Source: Helicoverpa zea
Lineage: Eukaryota > Arthropoda > Insecta > Lepidoptera > Noctuidae
Length of the DNA stretch: 64,000 bases
Assembly (NCBI RefSeq): GCF_022581195.2
Contig: NC_061480.1
Location: 124,001-188,000 of the forward strand
Reading direction: 5' to 3'
The number at the start of each line of letters is the position of its first letter. Positions within the stretch are counted from its first letter, which is position 1. This document shows positions 27,501 through 33,240 of the stretch, piece after piece. Both the position numbers and the translations under genes were made by a program. The notes beneath the pieces are model-generated. The model did not search any database and had not been told where the DNA came from. It saw nothing but the letters and a program-made list of their open reading frames with translations.

Positions 27501-29560
27501 TAGCGTGCGATAATTTTCTACAACTTTAAAAGCGGATTGTCACGGCTTCAGCGGTTTAAAAAAATTTGTTCTGTGTTTAGTGATGCAGAAATATGCCTTA
27601 GGACTGCAGTACGCTGATATTTAGGATTTAAAAGTGGGCAATCTAGCCTTAGCGACAAGCCACGTGAAGATAATTCAAAACCCGATATGACCCAAGATAA
27701 TATCGAGGCTATGCGGCAGTTAATTGTCGCAGACCAACATGTAACATACCGTGACATGGATCCGTGGGCATTACACGATTGTTTTCCATTCCCCAAAATT
27801 AAGTAAAGTCTTCGTGGTAAACGTTTCAGCACACCTGAAAAAGCTGTTGACTCATACAAATCGGCCAATTTGACCACCCCCACTTCAGAATGGAATAAAT
27901 ATTTCAAGAACTGGGTTTAATGCATGCAAAAGTGCATTAAATATCGCGGAGAATTCTTTGAAAAACAATAAATGGTATTAACCTATTCGATTGTCTATAC
28001 TTATTTCAAACGACACAACTTAAAGGCAGCCGTCGTATATACGTGGCTTATGCATATCATGTGTAGTGTGACTCTTTGAATCGCGATATCTCAGGAATGG
28101 TGAGATTTAGGAGAAAACTGTTAATACCATTTTTGTAGAAAATTTAAAGATCTATAACTTTGGTCTGATGACTTTTTTTGATAAAACTTACCGTTTTCGA
28201 AAAAAAAAAAAAACAAAAAACCTAAAATTTTGACATTTGACCTCGAATAACTTTTGACGCACACATGGGATCGATGGGGACTTTTAGTATTTTATTTATA
28301 ATGATCAAATCTAACTCTCCACCAAAAATCAGCTTTGTGGGAATTTTTGTTATTTGACCACTACTTTTATGTCTATTTTGACCGGGCTATTGTTAGACAG
28401 TTTTATGTAGCGGCGCAGATACTAGTTGCGAACATTTTTTTTTTAATTGGGTAAATTTTACCAACCACTACAGCTGCATCAGATTAGACGGGAAGCCGAC
28501 CCCAACATAGTTGGGAAAAGGCTCGGAGGATGATGACGATTTTTGTTGTAAACAAAAGACATCATAGTTGGAAAAAGGCTAGGCAGATGAGTCGTGATAG
28601 TTACCTACAAGGGGGGAATTTTGGTGTTCAATTTATTTTTGTTATTTTGATTGTATAGTAGGTACATACTACTGTCCTTTTGTTGTGATTGTATACCTGT
28701 TTTCTAGACTGAACTTTTCTAGTTTATTTTCAAATTCTTCATTACTTTTTAGTTGTTGATATTTTACTAGCTGCCCGAGGGCATATTTTATTAAGCAACT
28801 ATGGTGTTTGACAGTATGGTGTTTAAGTTTTATTAAATTTAACCAACTTCAAAAAGGAGGTGTATGTATTTATATGGAGTTTTGTACATAGGTATTTTTT
28901 TAAGTATGTATGGCTGTGTGCGATTATCTCACGTTTTGAAGAACCGATTTTGATGCAGTTATCAGCATAGTATTTATCAGACTAGTATACAAATAAACGC
29001 ACATTACAAGAGTATTTAGCCTGTATAAGACTGACTGAAAACTTTGATTGGAATGAAGACTTAAAAAAAAAAATGCCAATCATCGGGTCAACTGTCGGCC
29101 GACTGAGTAACCCATACTGCAGATAATTTATTTATTAGTATTTTAAATAAATAAAAGTATTTTAAATAAATAAAAGTATTTTAAATAAATAAAAGTATTT
29201 TAAATAAATAAAAGTATTTTAAATAAATAAAAGTATTTTAAATAAATAAAAGTATTTTAAATAAATAAAATACTCTTCGGAGAGAGAGTAGGTTTATTAT
29301 TGCAGTCGCTATTTTTTTTTGTCACTACATCCGGTTAGCCTGGAAGCCGATCCCATCATAGTTGGGAAAAAGCTAGGCATATAATTATTTGACTTGAGCC
29401 TATTTTTAATACGCTTTTGTTAGATAAATTATAGTTACCTAACCTACATTAAGAAAAATGGAGTAGATTTTATTTTTTGTATTTTTTTTCTGAACAAATA
29501 CTGAAAACAAAATAAAACAGACTTACCACTAAAAATAAGAATAAATACACAAACAGACAT
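4411..29560 (-). CDS. modular serine protease, HP14/ModSP type (gene span, 14 exons, C-terminus missing)
   Basis: Joining 14 exons with consistent GT-AG sites and phases gives 623 codons from an ATG at 29560. The order is: short hydrophobic signal peptide (1-18), five LDLa repeats each ending in a D-x-S-D-E box (about 37-64, 93-121, 127-160, 176-206, 210-247), a proline-rich linker, a Sushi domain (C278-C339), a six-cysteine domain (C343-C411), then a trypsin-like domain with His473 and Asp531. Five LDLa, Sushi, Wonton and protease is the known plan of Manduca HP14 (about 660 residues), the secreted initiator protease that responds to recognition proteins bound to microbial glucan or peptidoglycan. 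Activation would follow Leu425 (VLVAGG), not Arg or Lys. The catalytic Ser exon was not found in the window. Assignment is from domain order, not a search. Confidence 0.88.
4735..4866 (+). repeat. SINE-A fragment (3' end)
   Basis: Matches the SINE-A 3' region: 'gatgaggtcagataggcagt', 'gaccccaacatagttgggaa' and a GATGAT-type tail. Confidence 0.78.
4876..5033 (-). repeat. RTE-like LINE C-terminal fragment
   Basis: After an ATC microsatellite, this copy is almost the same as 59214-59338. There the minus strand reads [18 protein letters not shown] ... [10 protein letters not shown] and a stop, which looks like the end of an insect endonuclease-reverse transcriptase. Confidence 0.65.
5062..5238 (-). 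CDS. HP14-like protease exon 13 (catalytic Asp)
   Basis: 59 in-phase codons with [15 protein letters not shown] (Asp531 of the triad) and VSPVCLSF, ending GVLGK before GTAAGA. Acceptor 'gttttcag'. Confidence 0.9.
5361..5820 (+). mobile_element. MITE type 1 (GGGCCCCGATTCTCC ends), copy with 22-bp expansion
   Basis: It starts with the terminal motif shared with 6599 and 42111 and carries the same body ('attcattattgaataa', 'aatagcgga', 'gaatcgtatgtcgctta'). A unit gaatcgcaatttctattcaa plus two bases is repeated about four times at 5418-5515. The right terminus is missing. Confidence 0.7.
6012..6232 (+). repeat. SINE-B fragment
   Basis: Shares 'gcaacttttctaagtttgta' with SINE-A, then switches to a different 3' body ('aaaacatcttgaggaaacct', 'gagcaagcgtggtgattaat', 'aaaaaggctgtaac'). 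Confidence 0.78.
6599..7000. mobile_element. MITE type 1, complete palindromic copy next to protease exon 12
   Basis: Ends are ggccccgattctcctaa and ttaggagaatcgggcccc. The interior is largely self-complementary (an antisense copy of the 5361 body on the left, 'tcgattttgacattattaac' on the right). About 400 bp with no coding capacity. Its right end lies about 20 bases from the exon 12 donor. Confidence 0.82.
7021..7142 (-). CDS. HP14-like protease exon 12 (catalytic His)
   Basis: Completes LTAAHCFW (His473), then reads [20 protein letters not shown] and ends QKSH before GTAAGG. Only about 20 bases of intron separate this exon from a MITE on each side (6599-7000 and 7164-7680). NDT is a possible N-glycosylation site. 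Confidence 0.9.
7164..7680. mobile_element. palindromic MITE type 2 (TATATGTCACCGGAAAATAAC ends)
   Basis: The left arm 'gtcaccggaaaataacaaga' is repeated in reverse at the right end ('tcttgttattttccggtgac'), and the two arms match over more than 100 bases. About 517 bp, no coding capacity. A partial relative begins at 55845. It ends about 20 bases upstream of the exon 12 acceptor. Confidence 0.82.
7741..7912 (-). repeat. SINE-A fragment, reverse
   Basis: Reverse complement of the SINE-A 3' body, ending where a reverse transcriptase fragment begins. Confidence 0.78.
7913..8818 (+). pseudogene. 5'-truncated Jockey-like reverse transcriptase
   Basis: About 300 codons open from [11 protein letters not shown] to WQL-stop. 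[10 protein letters not shown] is the YxDD-type catalytic box, and [11 protein letters not shown] then TFLGITVD are palm and thumb landmarks of Jockey-type LINEs. The endonuclease and fingers regions are missing, so the copy is 5' truncated. It sits in protease intron 11 and is in antisense to the gene. Confidence 0.85.
8937..9765 (+). pseudogene. second LINE reverse transcriptase C-terminus with 3' tail
   Basis: The frame 8972-9499 (175 codons) reads [16 protein letters not shown] sequence, then [28 protein letters not shown] and [15 protein letters not shown]. 'Y-x-x-LC-S-Y' and 'W-G' before 'Q-R-x-V-L' are common in the C-terminal part of Jockey-like reverse transcriptases. A (CA)n run and an AATAAA-(TTA)n tail follow. 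Translation begins mid-protein, so the copy is 5' truncated. Confidence 0.75.
9525..9557 (+). repeat. (CA)n microsatellite
   Basis: About 16 CA units, in the 3' tail of the LINE fragment. Confidence 0.95.
9777..10725 (+). repeat. GC-rich dispersed repeat (LINE 3'-end-like), copy B, split by a MITE
   Basis: Same sequence as 3318-3840 but longer. It is interrupted at 9964-10194 by a MITE and ends 'gatgccctgcggggcttatt' followed by TTATTATTA. The short frame inside it (10300-10515) has no recognisable domain and is not called as a gene. Confidence 0.72.
9964..10194. mobile_element. 231-bp MITE (TAGTTCGGCC ends, TA target site), copy 1
   Basis: Perfect terminal inverted repeats of about 55-60 bases begin tagttcggccattcagagaa. 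TA flanks each side, and the uninterrupted site is seen in copy A of the host repeat, so this looks like a Tc1/mariner-type non-autonomous element. It is identical base for base to 24539-24769. Confidence 0.93.
11066..11383 (+). repeat. dispersed repeat with AATATTATAAA start and CCGCGGGCGG end (family R)
   Basis: It reads 'tactaatattataaatgcga', 'gttacgctttcacgtctaaa', 'ggtacagagatagagttgac' and 'ccgcgggcggaagccagta'. The family recurs on both strands (15568, 20960, 29790, 32628, 32850, 36190, 45532, 48815, 55288, 60338). No frame. It may derive from an RTE-type LINE tail. Confidence 0.75.
11511..12436 (-). pseudogene. Jockey-type LINE ORF1 (gag-like) remnant
   Basis: The minus strand starts [20 protein letters not shown] and has a heptad-rich stretch ([13 protein letters not shown]). 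After a frame break it gives [12 protein letters not shown], then [20 protein letters not shown] and an FKAFVA segment. A premature TGA follows, then the same frame continues with [16 protein letters not shown]. The [12 protein letters not shown] and FWP...FRRFRG blocks recur in ORF1 proteins of lepidopteran LINEs. At least one frameshift and one stop make it non-functional. Confidence 0.72.
12455..12793 (+). repeat. SINE-A, nearly complete
   Basis: Starts with a tRNA-like head ('gtggtgacctagtgggtaaa', then a B-box-like 'gggttctactccagg') and continues through the SINE-A body, losing its last part at about 12793. Confidence 0.82.
13001..13171 (-). CDS. HP14-like protease exon 11 (activation site and first part of protease)
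   Basis: Starts [20 protein letters not shown] and runs through LPWHVAIY and [16 protein letters not shown] and ICGGSLV are standard S1A landmarks. The new N-terminus would be VAGG, preceded by Leu. The cysteine in NCG probably ties the light chain to the catalytic domain. A SINE ends just downstream, in intron 11. Confidence 0.9.
13401..14502 (-). mobile_element. 5'-truncated R1/TRAS-like LINE with 12-bp target-site duplication
   Basis: GCACATTTGCCC occurs at 13401-13412 and again at 14491-14502. Between them, on the minus strand, is the C-terminal end of a LINE ORF2 followed by a poly(A) (seen as T-run at 13413-13430). This is a typical target-primed insertion. It lies in protease intron 11 upstream of exon 11, in the gene's orientation. 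Confidence 0.85.
13622..14490 (-). pseudogene. R1/TRAS-like ORF2 C-terminal fragment
   Basis: About 290 codons. The start reads [20 protein letters not shown] and [10 protein letters not shown] zinc-binding block [18 protein letters not shown] follows, then [11 protein letters not shown]. That CCHC block after the reverse transcriptase is a hallmark of R1-clade ORF2. The reverse transcriptase proper has been lost by 5' truncation. Confidence 0.85.
14520..14950 (+). repeat. two copies of a short repeat ending GTGCAATAAAGAATAATA
   Basis: At 14540-14635 and 14858-14950 the same string runs 'gagaacccaa ... ctgggttaagctcgccattgt ... gtgcaataaagaataataa'. The first copy carries the LINE's target site. 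It looks like a SINE or LINE 3' end. Confidence 0.65.
15000..15214 (+). repeat. SINE-A fragment (3' part)
   Basis: Reads 'cccggctgtcattgaacatc' through 'ggaaaaggctcggaggatgatgg', close to the 3' half of the full-length copy at 26972. Confidence 0.82.
15252..15470 (-). CDS. HP14-like protease exon 10 (six-cysteine 'Wonton' domain)
   Basis: Encodes [18 protein letters not shown] ... KRECNE ... ESICNEP ... [10 protein letters not shown] ... ITCPT, with six cysteines. In HP14 and ModSP proteins a cysteine-rich module of this kind sits between the Sushi and protease domains. NYS is a possible glycosylation site. Confidence 0.85.
15568..15802 (+). repeat. family R repeat copy
   Basis: Starts 'ctactaatattataaatgcg', has a (CTGT)n run and 'ggtacagagatacagttgac', and ends 'gaagccgcgggtggtggcta'. 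Same layout as 11066-11383. Confidence 0.72.
16175..16405 (-). repeat. dispersed repeat, related to 48610-48790 in opposite orientation
   Basis: Shared strings include 'ttgtggcattaagtccgcca', 'gatggttgactggtag' and 'cgtcatgatttcttttcttg'. The other copy is its reverse complement. No coding content. Confidence 0.75.
16413..16621 (-). CDS. HP14-like protease exon 9 (Sushi/CCP domain)
   Basis: One exon carries a complete complement-control-protein module: cysteines at [21 protein letters not shown] and LPDC, with the typical G-x-W before the last cysteine. Donor GTAAGT. Confidence 0.9.
16913..17099 (-). repeat. old, diverged SINE-A fragment, reverse
   Basis: 'gactgcctatctgacctcct' and 'tgacagccgggaccc' are kept, but the rest is heavily substituted. 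Confidence 0.6.
17315..17533. mobile_element. MITE type 3 (TAGTTATCGGCACGAATC ends), copy 1
   Basis: The terminal repeat 'gttatcggcacgaatcttga' returns in reverse at the right end. The interior has 'gacggctatgacgcgatgcg'. About 219 bp with TA-type flanks. It lies in protease intron 8. A second copy is at 53057-53275 and a piece at about 50020-50131. Confidence 0.82.
17576..17691 (-). CDS. HP14-like protease exon 8 (end of LDLa 5, proline-rich linker)
   Basis: [15 protein letters not shown] finishes LDLa 5. A linker rich in proline ([17 protein letters not shown]) then separates the LDLa array from the Sushi domain. Confidence 0.9.
18224..18407 (-). CDS. HP14-like protease exon 7 (LDLa 4 and first half of LDLa 5)
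   Basis: Encodes [19 protein letters not shown]...CQDGSDE, then [20 protein letters not shown]. It ends in phase 0 before GTATGT, so LDLa 5 is split across an intron. The acceptor reads 'tgtattag'. Confidence 0.9.
18462..18742 (+). repeat. SINE-B with tRNA-like head
   Basis: The head 'gtcgtggtggccaacctctc' and B-box 'ggttcgattccaggtcag' match SINE-A, but after 'gacgccaatggctgataaaa' the body is that of SINE-B. This copy shows head and tail joined, so the two families share a head. Confidence 0.82.
19010..19298 (-). repeat. SINE-C copy, reverse
   Basis: Contains 'cacgaccggagggagatcag', 'gcgcaggaccgacatttacg', and a tRNA-like region read in reverse ('cgggaatcgga', 'gcttgcgaccagtagatcaa'). A third tRNA-derived family. 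Confidence 0.72.
19325..19459 (-). CDS. HP14-like protease exon 6 (LDLa 3)
   Basis: Encodes [19 protein letters not shown], then [12 protein letters not shown]. The SDE box is kept. Acceptor 'ctttcag', donor GTGAGT. Confidence 0.92.
19817..19933 (-). CDS. HP14-like protease exon 5 (LDLa 2)
   Basis: Encodes [20 protein letters not shown], then [12 protein letters not shown]: a full class A repeat with its SDE box. Donor GTAAGT. Confidence 0.92.
20005..20205 (-). repeat. SINE-C fragment, reverse
   Basis: 'gaagatcagccagctgcgca', 'ttccttcactctcataaccc' and 'gcaggaccgacatt' match the family. Confidence 0.72.
20346..20399 (-). CDS. HP14-like protease exon 4 (basic linker)
   Basis: A 54-base exon reading [18 protein letters not shown] between LDLa 1 and LDLa 2, with matching phases on both sides and GTAAG at its donor. 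NVT is a possible N-glycosylation site. Confidence 0.82.
20438..20749 (+). pseudogene. endonuclease-reverse transcriptase C-terminus with one stop
   Basis: One frame of 104 codons reads [36 protein letters not shown], then a TAG where tryptophan is expected, then [26 protein letters not shown] and a final stop after YYAHPK. 'EMRMLRWM-GVTR' and 'GRGRPKKRW' are frequent at the C-terminus of lepidopteran RTE-like LINEs. It lies in protease intron 3 on the opposite strand. Confidence 0.8.
20810..20923 (-). CDS. HP14-like protease exon 3 (LDLa 1)
   Basis: Encodes [19 protein letters not shown], then [10 protein letters not shown]. All six cysteines and the acidic calcium-binding SDE box of an LDL-receptor class A module are present. 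Acceptor 'ttccag', donor GTAAGT. Confidence 0.92.
21474..21531 (-). CDS. HP14-like protease exon 2 (signal peptide end and linker)
   Basis: Reads [19 protein letters not shown] between an acceptor ('gcattacag') and a GTAATA donor. It completes the signal peptide and leads into the first LDLa repeat with matching phase. Confidence 0.75.
21590..21875 (-). repeat. SINE-C copy, reverse
   Basis: Fuller copy: 'tgcttggacacaggtgctct', 'gagagagatcaggcgcagga', and a tRNA-like end ('cgggaatcaaacacgagatc', 'gcaaccagaccaacgagtta'). Confidence 0.78.
22674..22930 (-). repeat. SINE-A fragment, reverse
   Basis: Matches SINE-A from its middle to its tRNA-like head, ending in the reverse of 'aaagaaccaacctctcaagt'. 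Confidence 0.8.
23088..23208 (+). repeat. SINE-A fragment
   Basis: 'aaggggtatcgggttgcccg' through 'cactggtactcagct', then an abrupt change to unrelated sequence. Confidence 0.75.
23330..23480 (+). repeat. dispersed repeat shared with 52430-52560
   Basis: Both stretches have 'gagggagtgtcagactctta' followed by 'ctgactaaaa' and a similar downstream part. No frame. Confidence 0.7.
23594..25320. mobile_element. 1.7-kb inverted-repeat element with 8-bp target duplication (hAT-like)
   Basis: GAAGTAGG lies at 23594-23601 and 25313-25320, immediately outside an element with ends CGTTTGTTGCCCGTGGTACT and its reverse complement. The arms match over more than 300 bases and contain several GGTAGTACCACGGGC blocks facing each other. 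There is no transposase. An 8-bp duplication fits hAT-type integration (P and Merlin also make 8 bp). A 231-bp MITE sits in the middle. Confidence 0.85.
24539..24769. mobile_element. 231-bp MITE, copy 2, nested in the 1.7-kb element
   Basis: Identical to 9964-10194 over all 231 bases, including the TA at each end. Confidence 0.93.
25502..25720. mobile_element. possible hAT terminus
   Basis: The start CAGTGGTTCTTAACCTTTTC resembles the ends of many hAT elements. No matching right end was seen, so this is a weak call. Confidence 0.4.
25990..26149 (+). pseudogene. THAP-type zinc finger fragment
   Basis: [20 protein letters not shown], then [24 protein letters not shown]-x2-4-C near the start and a K-x-W-L-x-x-x-R block are THAP features. 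The distal C-x2-H pair is not reached before the sequence departs near a GGTACA that could be a donor. THAP domains occur in P-element-like transposases and in host proteins. It lies antisense in protease intron 1 with no other exons found, so a transposon remnant is more likely. Confidence 0.55.
26356..26461 (+). repeat. about 38-bp tandem repeat, three copies
   Basis: 'agttttttt aattaaacta' followed by 'ta--cttacatgga' occurs three times with small changes. Confidence 0.8.
26972..27355 (+). repeat. SINE-A, full length
   Basis: Reference copy. A-box-like 'ggcctagtgggtaaagaact', B box 'gggttcgattccagg', a conserved body and a GATGAT-like tail. The head is tRNA-derived; this is a SINE and not a functional tRNA. 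Confidence 0.88.
27627..27971 (+). pseudogene. internally deleted mariner-type transposase (ends joined)
   Basis: A single frame of 115 codons begins [15 protein letters not shown] ... [20 protein letters not shown], the N-terminal DNA-binding region. It continues directly with [11 protein letters not shown], a stop, [26 protein letters not shown], a stop, and [16 protein letters not shown], which is the mariner C-terminus. The middle with the catalytic aspartates is gone. The join keeps frame; two later stops have accumulated. Confidence 0.82.
29137..29269 (+). repeat. 19-bp tandem repeat, seven perfect copies
   Basis: The unit agtattttaaataaataaa is repeated seven times without spacers. 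Confidence 0.97.
29527..29560 (-). CDS. HP14-like protease exon 1 (start, signal peptide)
   Basis: ATG then a run of hydrophobic residues ([11 protein letters not shown]), ending in phase 1 at a GTAAGT donor. It is too short for ordinary ORF calling. The choice rests on phase agreement with exon 2 and on the signal-peptide character of the join. Intron 1, about 8 kb, follows. Confidence 0.72.
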
Positions 29561-29789
29561 TGTAATCACTCACTTTATTACACACAACTAACTTAGATTT
29601 CACGAAAAATCACTCATTTTACCAAGTCGAATATTTGTCAGCCGATGCGTCGAGTCGTCCGGCTAAGGTGAACTTATTAATGTAAATATACTCTGACCGG
29701 TTGAGTCAGTAGTGCCATCAAAACAAGTCCCCGACAAGTATTAAATGCAGGCTGCATTATTATTACGTAGTTCAATAGCTTTATTTTGC

Positions 29790-29990
29790 ACCTAGCCGTT
29801 TTCCCGCGGTTTCACCCGCGTCCCGTAGGAGCTACTGCCCGCACCGGGACAAAATATAGCCTATGTTACTCGCAGATAATATAGCTTTCTGATGCTGAAA
29901 GAATATTTAAAATCGGTCCAGTAGTTTATCCATTACAACCAAACAAACAAACAAACAAAGTTTTCCTCTTTATAATATTAGTAATGAAAT
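29790..29990 (-). repeat. family R-like repeat upstream of the protease gene
   Basis: 'ggtttcacccgcgtcccgta', 'aatcggtccagtagtttatc', an (AAAC)n run and 'tttataatattagta'. It begins about 230 bases upstream of the protease start codon. Confidence 0.72.
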
Positions 29991-30157
29991 TAAATGAAAT
30001 TGTTTATTTTGCAAGTTGGACATTACATCACTTTTACACGTCATTTTAAGAACGCTGAGGCCGGCATTTCCTAACTGACTGATCCCTGAGAAGAAACGCC
30101 GAAACAAACTCAAGGGTCATAGTCTCTCTTAAAGTCCAAACATGTTATAAATCAAAG

Positions 30158-31205
30158 GGAACAAATATAATGACCACCATAAAATGCTTTGATACCCTAA
30201 GTTTTGTAACCAAAAATATCTACTGAACACCAGAAAAATAAAGTCTAAAAATGTAATACATAGTACCAGCTATTTTAGTCACGACTCCACTTTAAATTGT
30301 ATTCGACCACCAAATTTAGTAAATGATCACCAACTCTTGACGACCAAATTAATGTATTATTTTTGCCTAAATAAGTCACTGTGATCGCCATAAAATCTAG
30401 GCTTATTACCAAACAAAGTATTATGATGCCATATTAAGTTATGTGTCCGGCTTGCAATGCATGCGCTATCAAAATATGCACCCCTCCCACCGCACCGCGA
30501 ACGCCGCGCTGTGCCCGCCCGGACACCATCCCCAGTCAGTCAGTCTAAGAAAAGATGGATGGATTTCCTGAAAGATGATGTGAATAGGAAGGGAGTGAGT
30601 GTCAGTATGACGAGTGACAGGGGAAAATGGAAGAAAATTACATATTGCGCCGACCCCAAGTAAAATTGGGAACAGGGCAGGAGAAAGAAGAAGAAGAATG
30701 TGTTTCTCAATACACTCTCTCGAAAACACACTCTTATCGCACTGTTTAGAGGCATGCAATAGACAATTTTCCACCCTAGTGCAGGAAAAGGGTCCCCATA
30801 ATGTTATAACATTTATTGTATCAGGCCGAACTGATTTTTTTGGAGTCAGTTTACTTAAACAGGATAGCAAGATGTAAAAACTTTGATTATCATTTTATAT
30901 TAAAACGCTGGTATAATTTTGATGATCATTTACTACTTTTGGTGATCATTTACTACTTTTGGGATAACAATGATTTATTTGGACTCATTTTGCTTAAATA
31001 GGATAGCAGAATTTAAAAACTTTGGTTATAATCTTACTTTAAAATGGTGGTTTAATTTTGGTGATCATTTACTATTTTTGGCTTACGCATGATTTATTTT
31101 GGAGTAATTTCATTTAAATAGGATAGCAAAGTGTTAAAACTTTGGTTATAATTTTACATTAAAATGCGAGTTTCATTTTGGTGATCATTTACTATTTTTG
31201 TCTGC
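30158..31205 (+). repeat. about 1-kb dispersed repeat, copy 1
   Basis: Nearly identical to 62214-63070 over most of its length ('acaaatataatgaccaccat' onward). It includes two to three ~120-base sub-repeats carrying 'ggtgatcatttactattttt'. Copy 2 lacks about 130 bases corresponding to 30470-30605. Class unknown. Confidence 0.8.
30538..30663 (+). pseudogene. LINE endonuclease-reverse transcriptase C-terminal tail
   Basis: QSKKRWMDFLKDDVNRKGVS, then [16 protein letters not shown] and a stop. It matches the typical last segment of RTE-like proteins and is carried inside the dispersed repeat. Confidence 0.72.
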
Positions 31206-31344
31206 TATTTGTTACTATATCTGGTGATCAGTTAAACATAAGCCTAAATCAAATAATATTAGTGTAGATAATAACTTGCATTTTTCAGAGGTCCGCACAA
31301 GAATAGAGAATCTACACTGACGTCAGTCATTAGTACAGATAGAT

Positions 31345-32211
31345 CATTTACCTCCCCACTCAGAGACATTTAATGGTTACTTAAGCCATTCCTTAGTGAA
31401 GGATTTGTATGACATTCCGTCACTAAGGAGTGACTTAAGTATAGTATGGCCATAACCGCTGCGCACTCCCTGAGGTACGCGCGGAGAGGCGGAGGGTGAC
31501 GCGGTCTGTCAGTCCGCCGTCAACGCTCGTGGCGGCAGGTAGTGTCATTTGTATCGGACCGTCAATGTCAGATGCACATGAGATAAAAATTCAAAGATGG
31601 GTCGTGCGTTATCTCGAGATGTAAAAGCCGTGATTTTTAAAGTGGCTGAATATTTCAAGAAAAGAAAAGTAGACAGAGAAAGCTTTCCGATCATGAAATA
31701 TCATGTCCAGAAAAATGAAAATGATTACTGGAATCGCGATTTTAGGTTCGATAATATTATCGATTCATTCATAACAAATTTGCAAGACTCTGATTCAAGT
31801 TCCAATGGCGACACGGACGATGAAGATGATGACGAAATGGAAGATGAAGTTGAAACGGAATAACTTAACTTCTTATACTATCTACATATATCTATTTGTT
31901 TGTAATTATAGTAAATTTTCAATAAAAAAAATCCTGATTTGAATTTTAACTTTAGTTCTCATTCATCAACTGTCTAGGTATTTTAATACAATATCGAGCA
32001 TAATATAGATTCCGACCACCGTTCCGCCACAAGTCCTGCCTTAGAAATGAAAACTGATATCGTTAGATTTGTCTGACGTGTATTGATCTCATGTGAGCTT
32101 ATGCTCTTTTTTCCTCGCCTCCCACCTCGCCTTGCATACCTCAGGGAGTGCACAGCGGTTATGGCCATACTATACCTAATCATTAAATGTCTCTGAGTGG
32201 GGAGGTAAATG
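31345..32211 (+). mobile_element. 867-bp element with terminal inverted repeats and shortened transposase
   Basis: The ends 'catttacctccccactcaga' and the reverse complement match over about 30 bases, and an inner block ('atagtatggccataaccgct') matches again. The left arm has an extra ~64-base hairpin. The internal frame 31597-31863 is listed separately. The target duplication is not clear. Confidence 0.75.
31597..31863 (+). CDS. short transposase-derived ORF (IS630/Tc1-like ends)
   Basis: An intact 88-residue frame. The first ~30 residues (MGRALSRDVKAVIFKVAEYF) resemble the start of the helix-turn-helix region of a DDE transposase. The rest (HVQKNENDYWNRDFRFDNII, DSFITNL, an acidic Asp/Glu tail) resembles its C-terminus. 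The catalytic core is absent. The frame has no stops and is followed by AATAAA, so it could be expressed. The family call is from memory. Confidence 0.55.
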   Translation: MGRALSRDVKAVIFKVAEYFKKRKVDRESFPIMKYHVQKNENDYWNRDFRFDNIIDSFITNLQDSDSSSNGDTDDEDDDEMEDEVETE

Positions 32212-32253
32212 TGCATACAGGCGAAAAACCAAATGTGCATACTTTTCCAAACA

Positions 32254-32424
32254 TCTTGAAAACATCTTGAGGAAACCTGGACTATATAAATAGTCTAGTA
32301 TAGTATATATATAAAGTCTGAAATCTCCAACCCGCATTGAGCAAGCGTGGTGATTAATGCTCAATCCTTCTCCGTGTGAGAGGAGGCCGCAGCCCAGCAG
32401 TGGGATAAAAAAAGGCTGTAACAG
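32254..32424 (+). repeat. SINE-B fragment (3' part)
   Basis: 'aaacatcttgaggaaacctg' to 'aaaaaggctgtaac', with a short TA-rich expansion inside. Confidence 0.78.
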
Positions 32425-32627
32425 CATACTTTTCCAAAAATCTTTCGAAGAAACGGAAGGGTAATTAGTAAAAAAAACCGGCTACAAAGTCTGTCCTGTC
32501 CAAGGCTCTGTTCTGTGTACAAAATTTCATTTAAATCGTTTCAGTAGTTATGATGTAAAAGCCCGAAAGTTTTACAGATTTACGTTCGCATTTGTTATAC
32601 CTATCACAAAAACGATTTATGTATTTA

Positions 32628-33135
32628 CTAGCTTCCGCCCGCGGCTTCGCCCGCGTAGTGTTCGGTTATATCGCGTTTCCAAGAGAATTCTTCAAAAGTC
32701 CGGGATAAAAACTCTCCTATGTTCTTTCTCAAGGTCAACTCTATCTCTGTGCCAAATTTTATTAAAATCCGTTCAGTGGTGTAGACGTGAAAGCGTAACA
32801 GACAGACAGACAGGCAGAGTTACTTTCGCATTTATAATATTACTAGCTTTTGCCCGCGACTTCGTTCGCGTGGAATAGTGACTTGCGGCAGATTTATGGT
32901 TTGACCAATAGATGGCGGTATATGTCCGGAATAAATTTTATTTTTATTTTTGTATTTCTTTGTAATAAAAGCTATCCTATGTCCTTTCTCAAATTCCAGA
33001 CTATGTCTGTACCAAATTTCACACAAATCAGTCCATTAGTTTAGGCGTGAATAAAAGACAGACAGACAGAAAGACAGACAGACAGAAAGACAGACAGACA
33101 GAGTTACTTTCACATTTATAATATTAGTTAGGAAG
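32628..33135 (-). repeat. two family R copies side by side, with (GACA)n
   Basis: The first runs 32628-32850 ('gcttccgcccgcggcttcgc'). The second runs 32850-33130 ('gcttttgcccgcgacttcgt') and ends in GACAGACA and AAAGACAGAC runs. Both end 'ttataatatta'. Confidence 0.78.
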
Positions 33136-33240
33136 TAGGAATACAAATGAAAACAATTATTAGGTTTCTCAACAATATATTTCACCTAAACACATATGAA
33201 CAATACTGCCTAATTTTTAATCAAAACGTTATAATTGGCT

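Noticed and set aside
29137..29269. Regular short repeats as a CRISPR-like array
   Set aside because: The units are directly joined with no spacers, in animal DNA; a simple tandem repeat.
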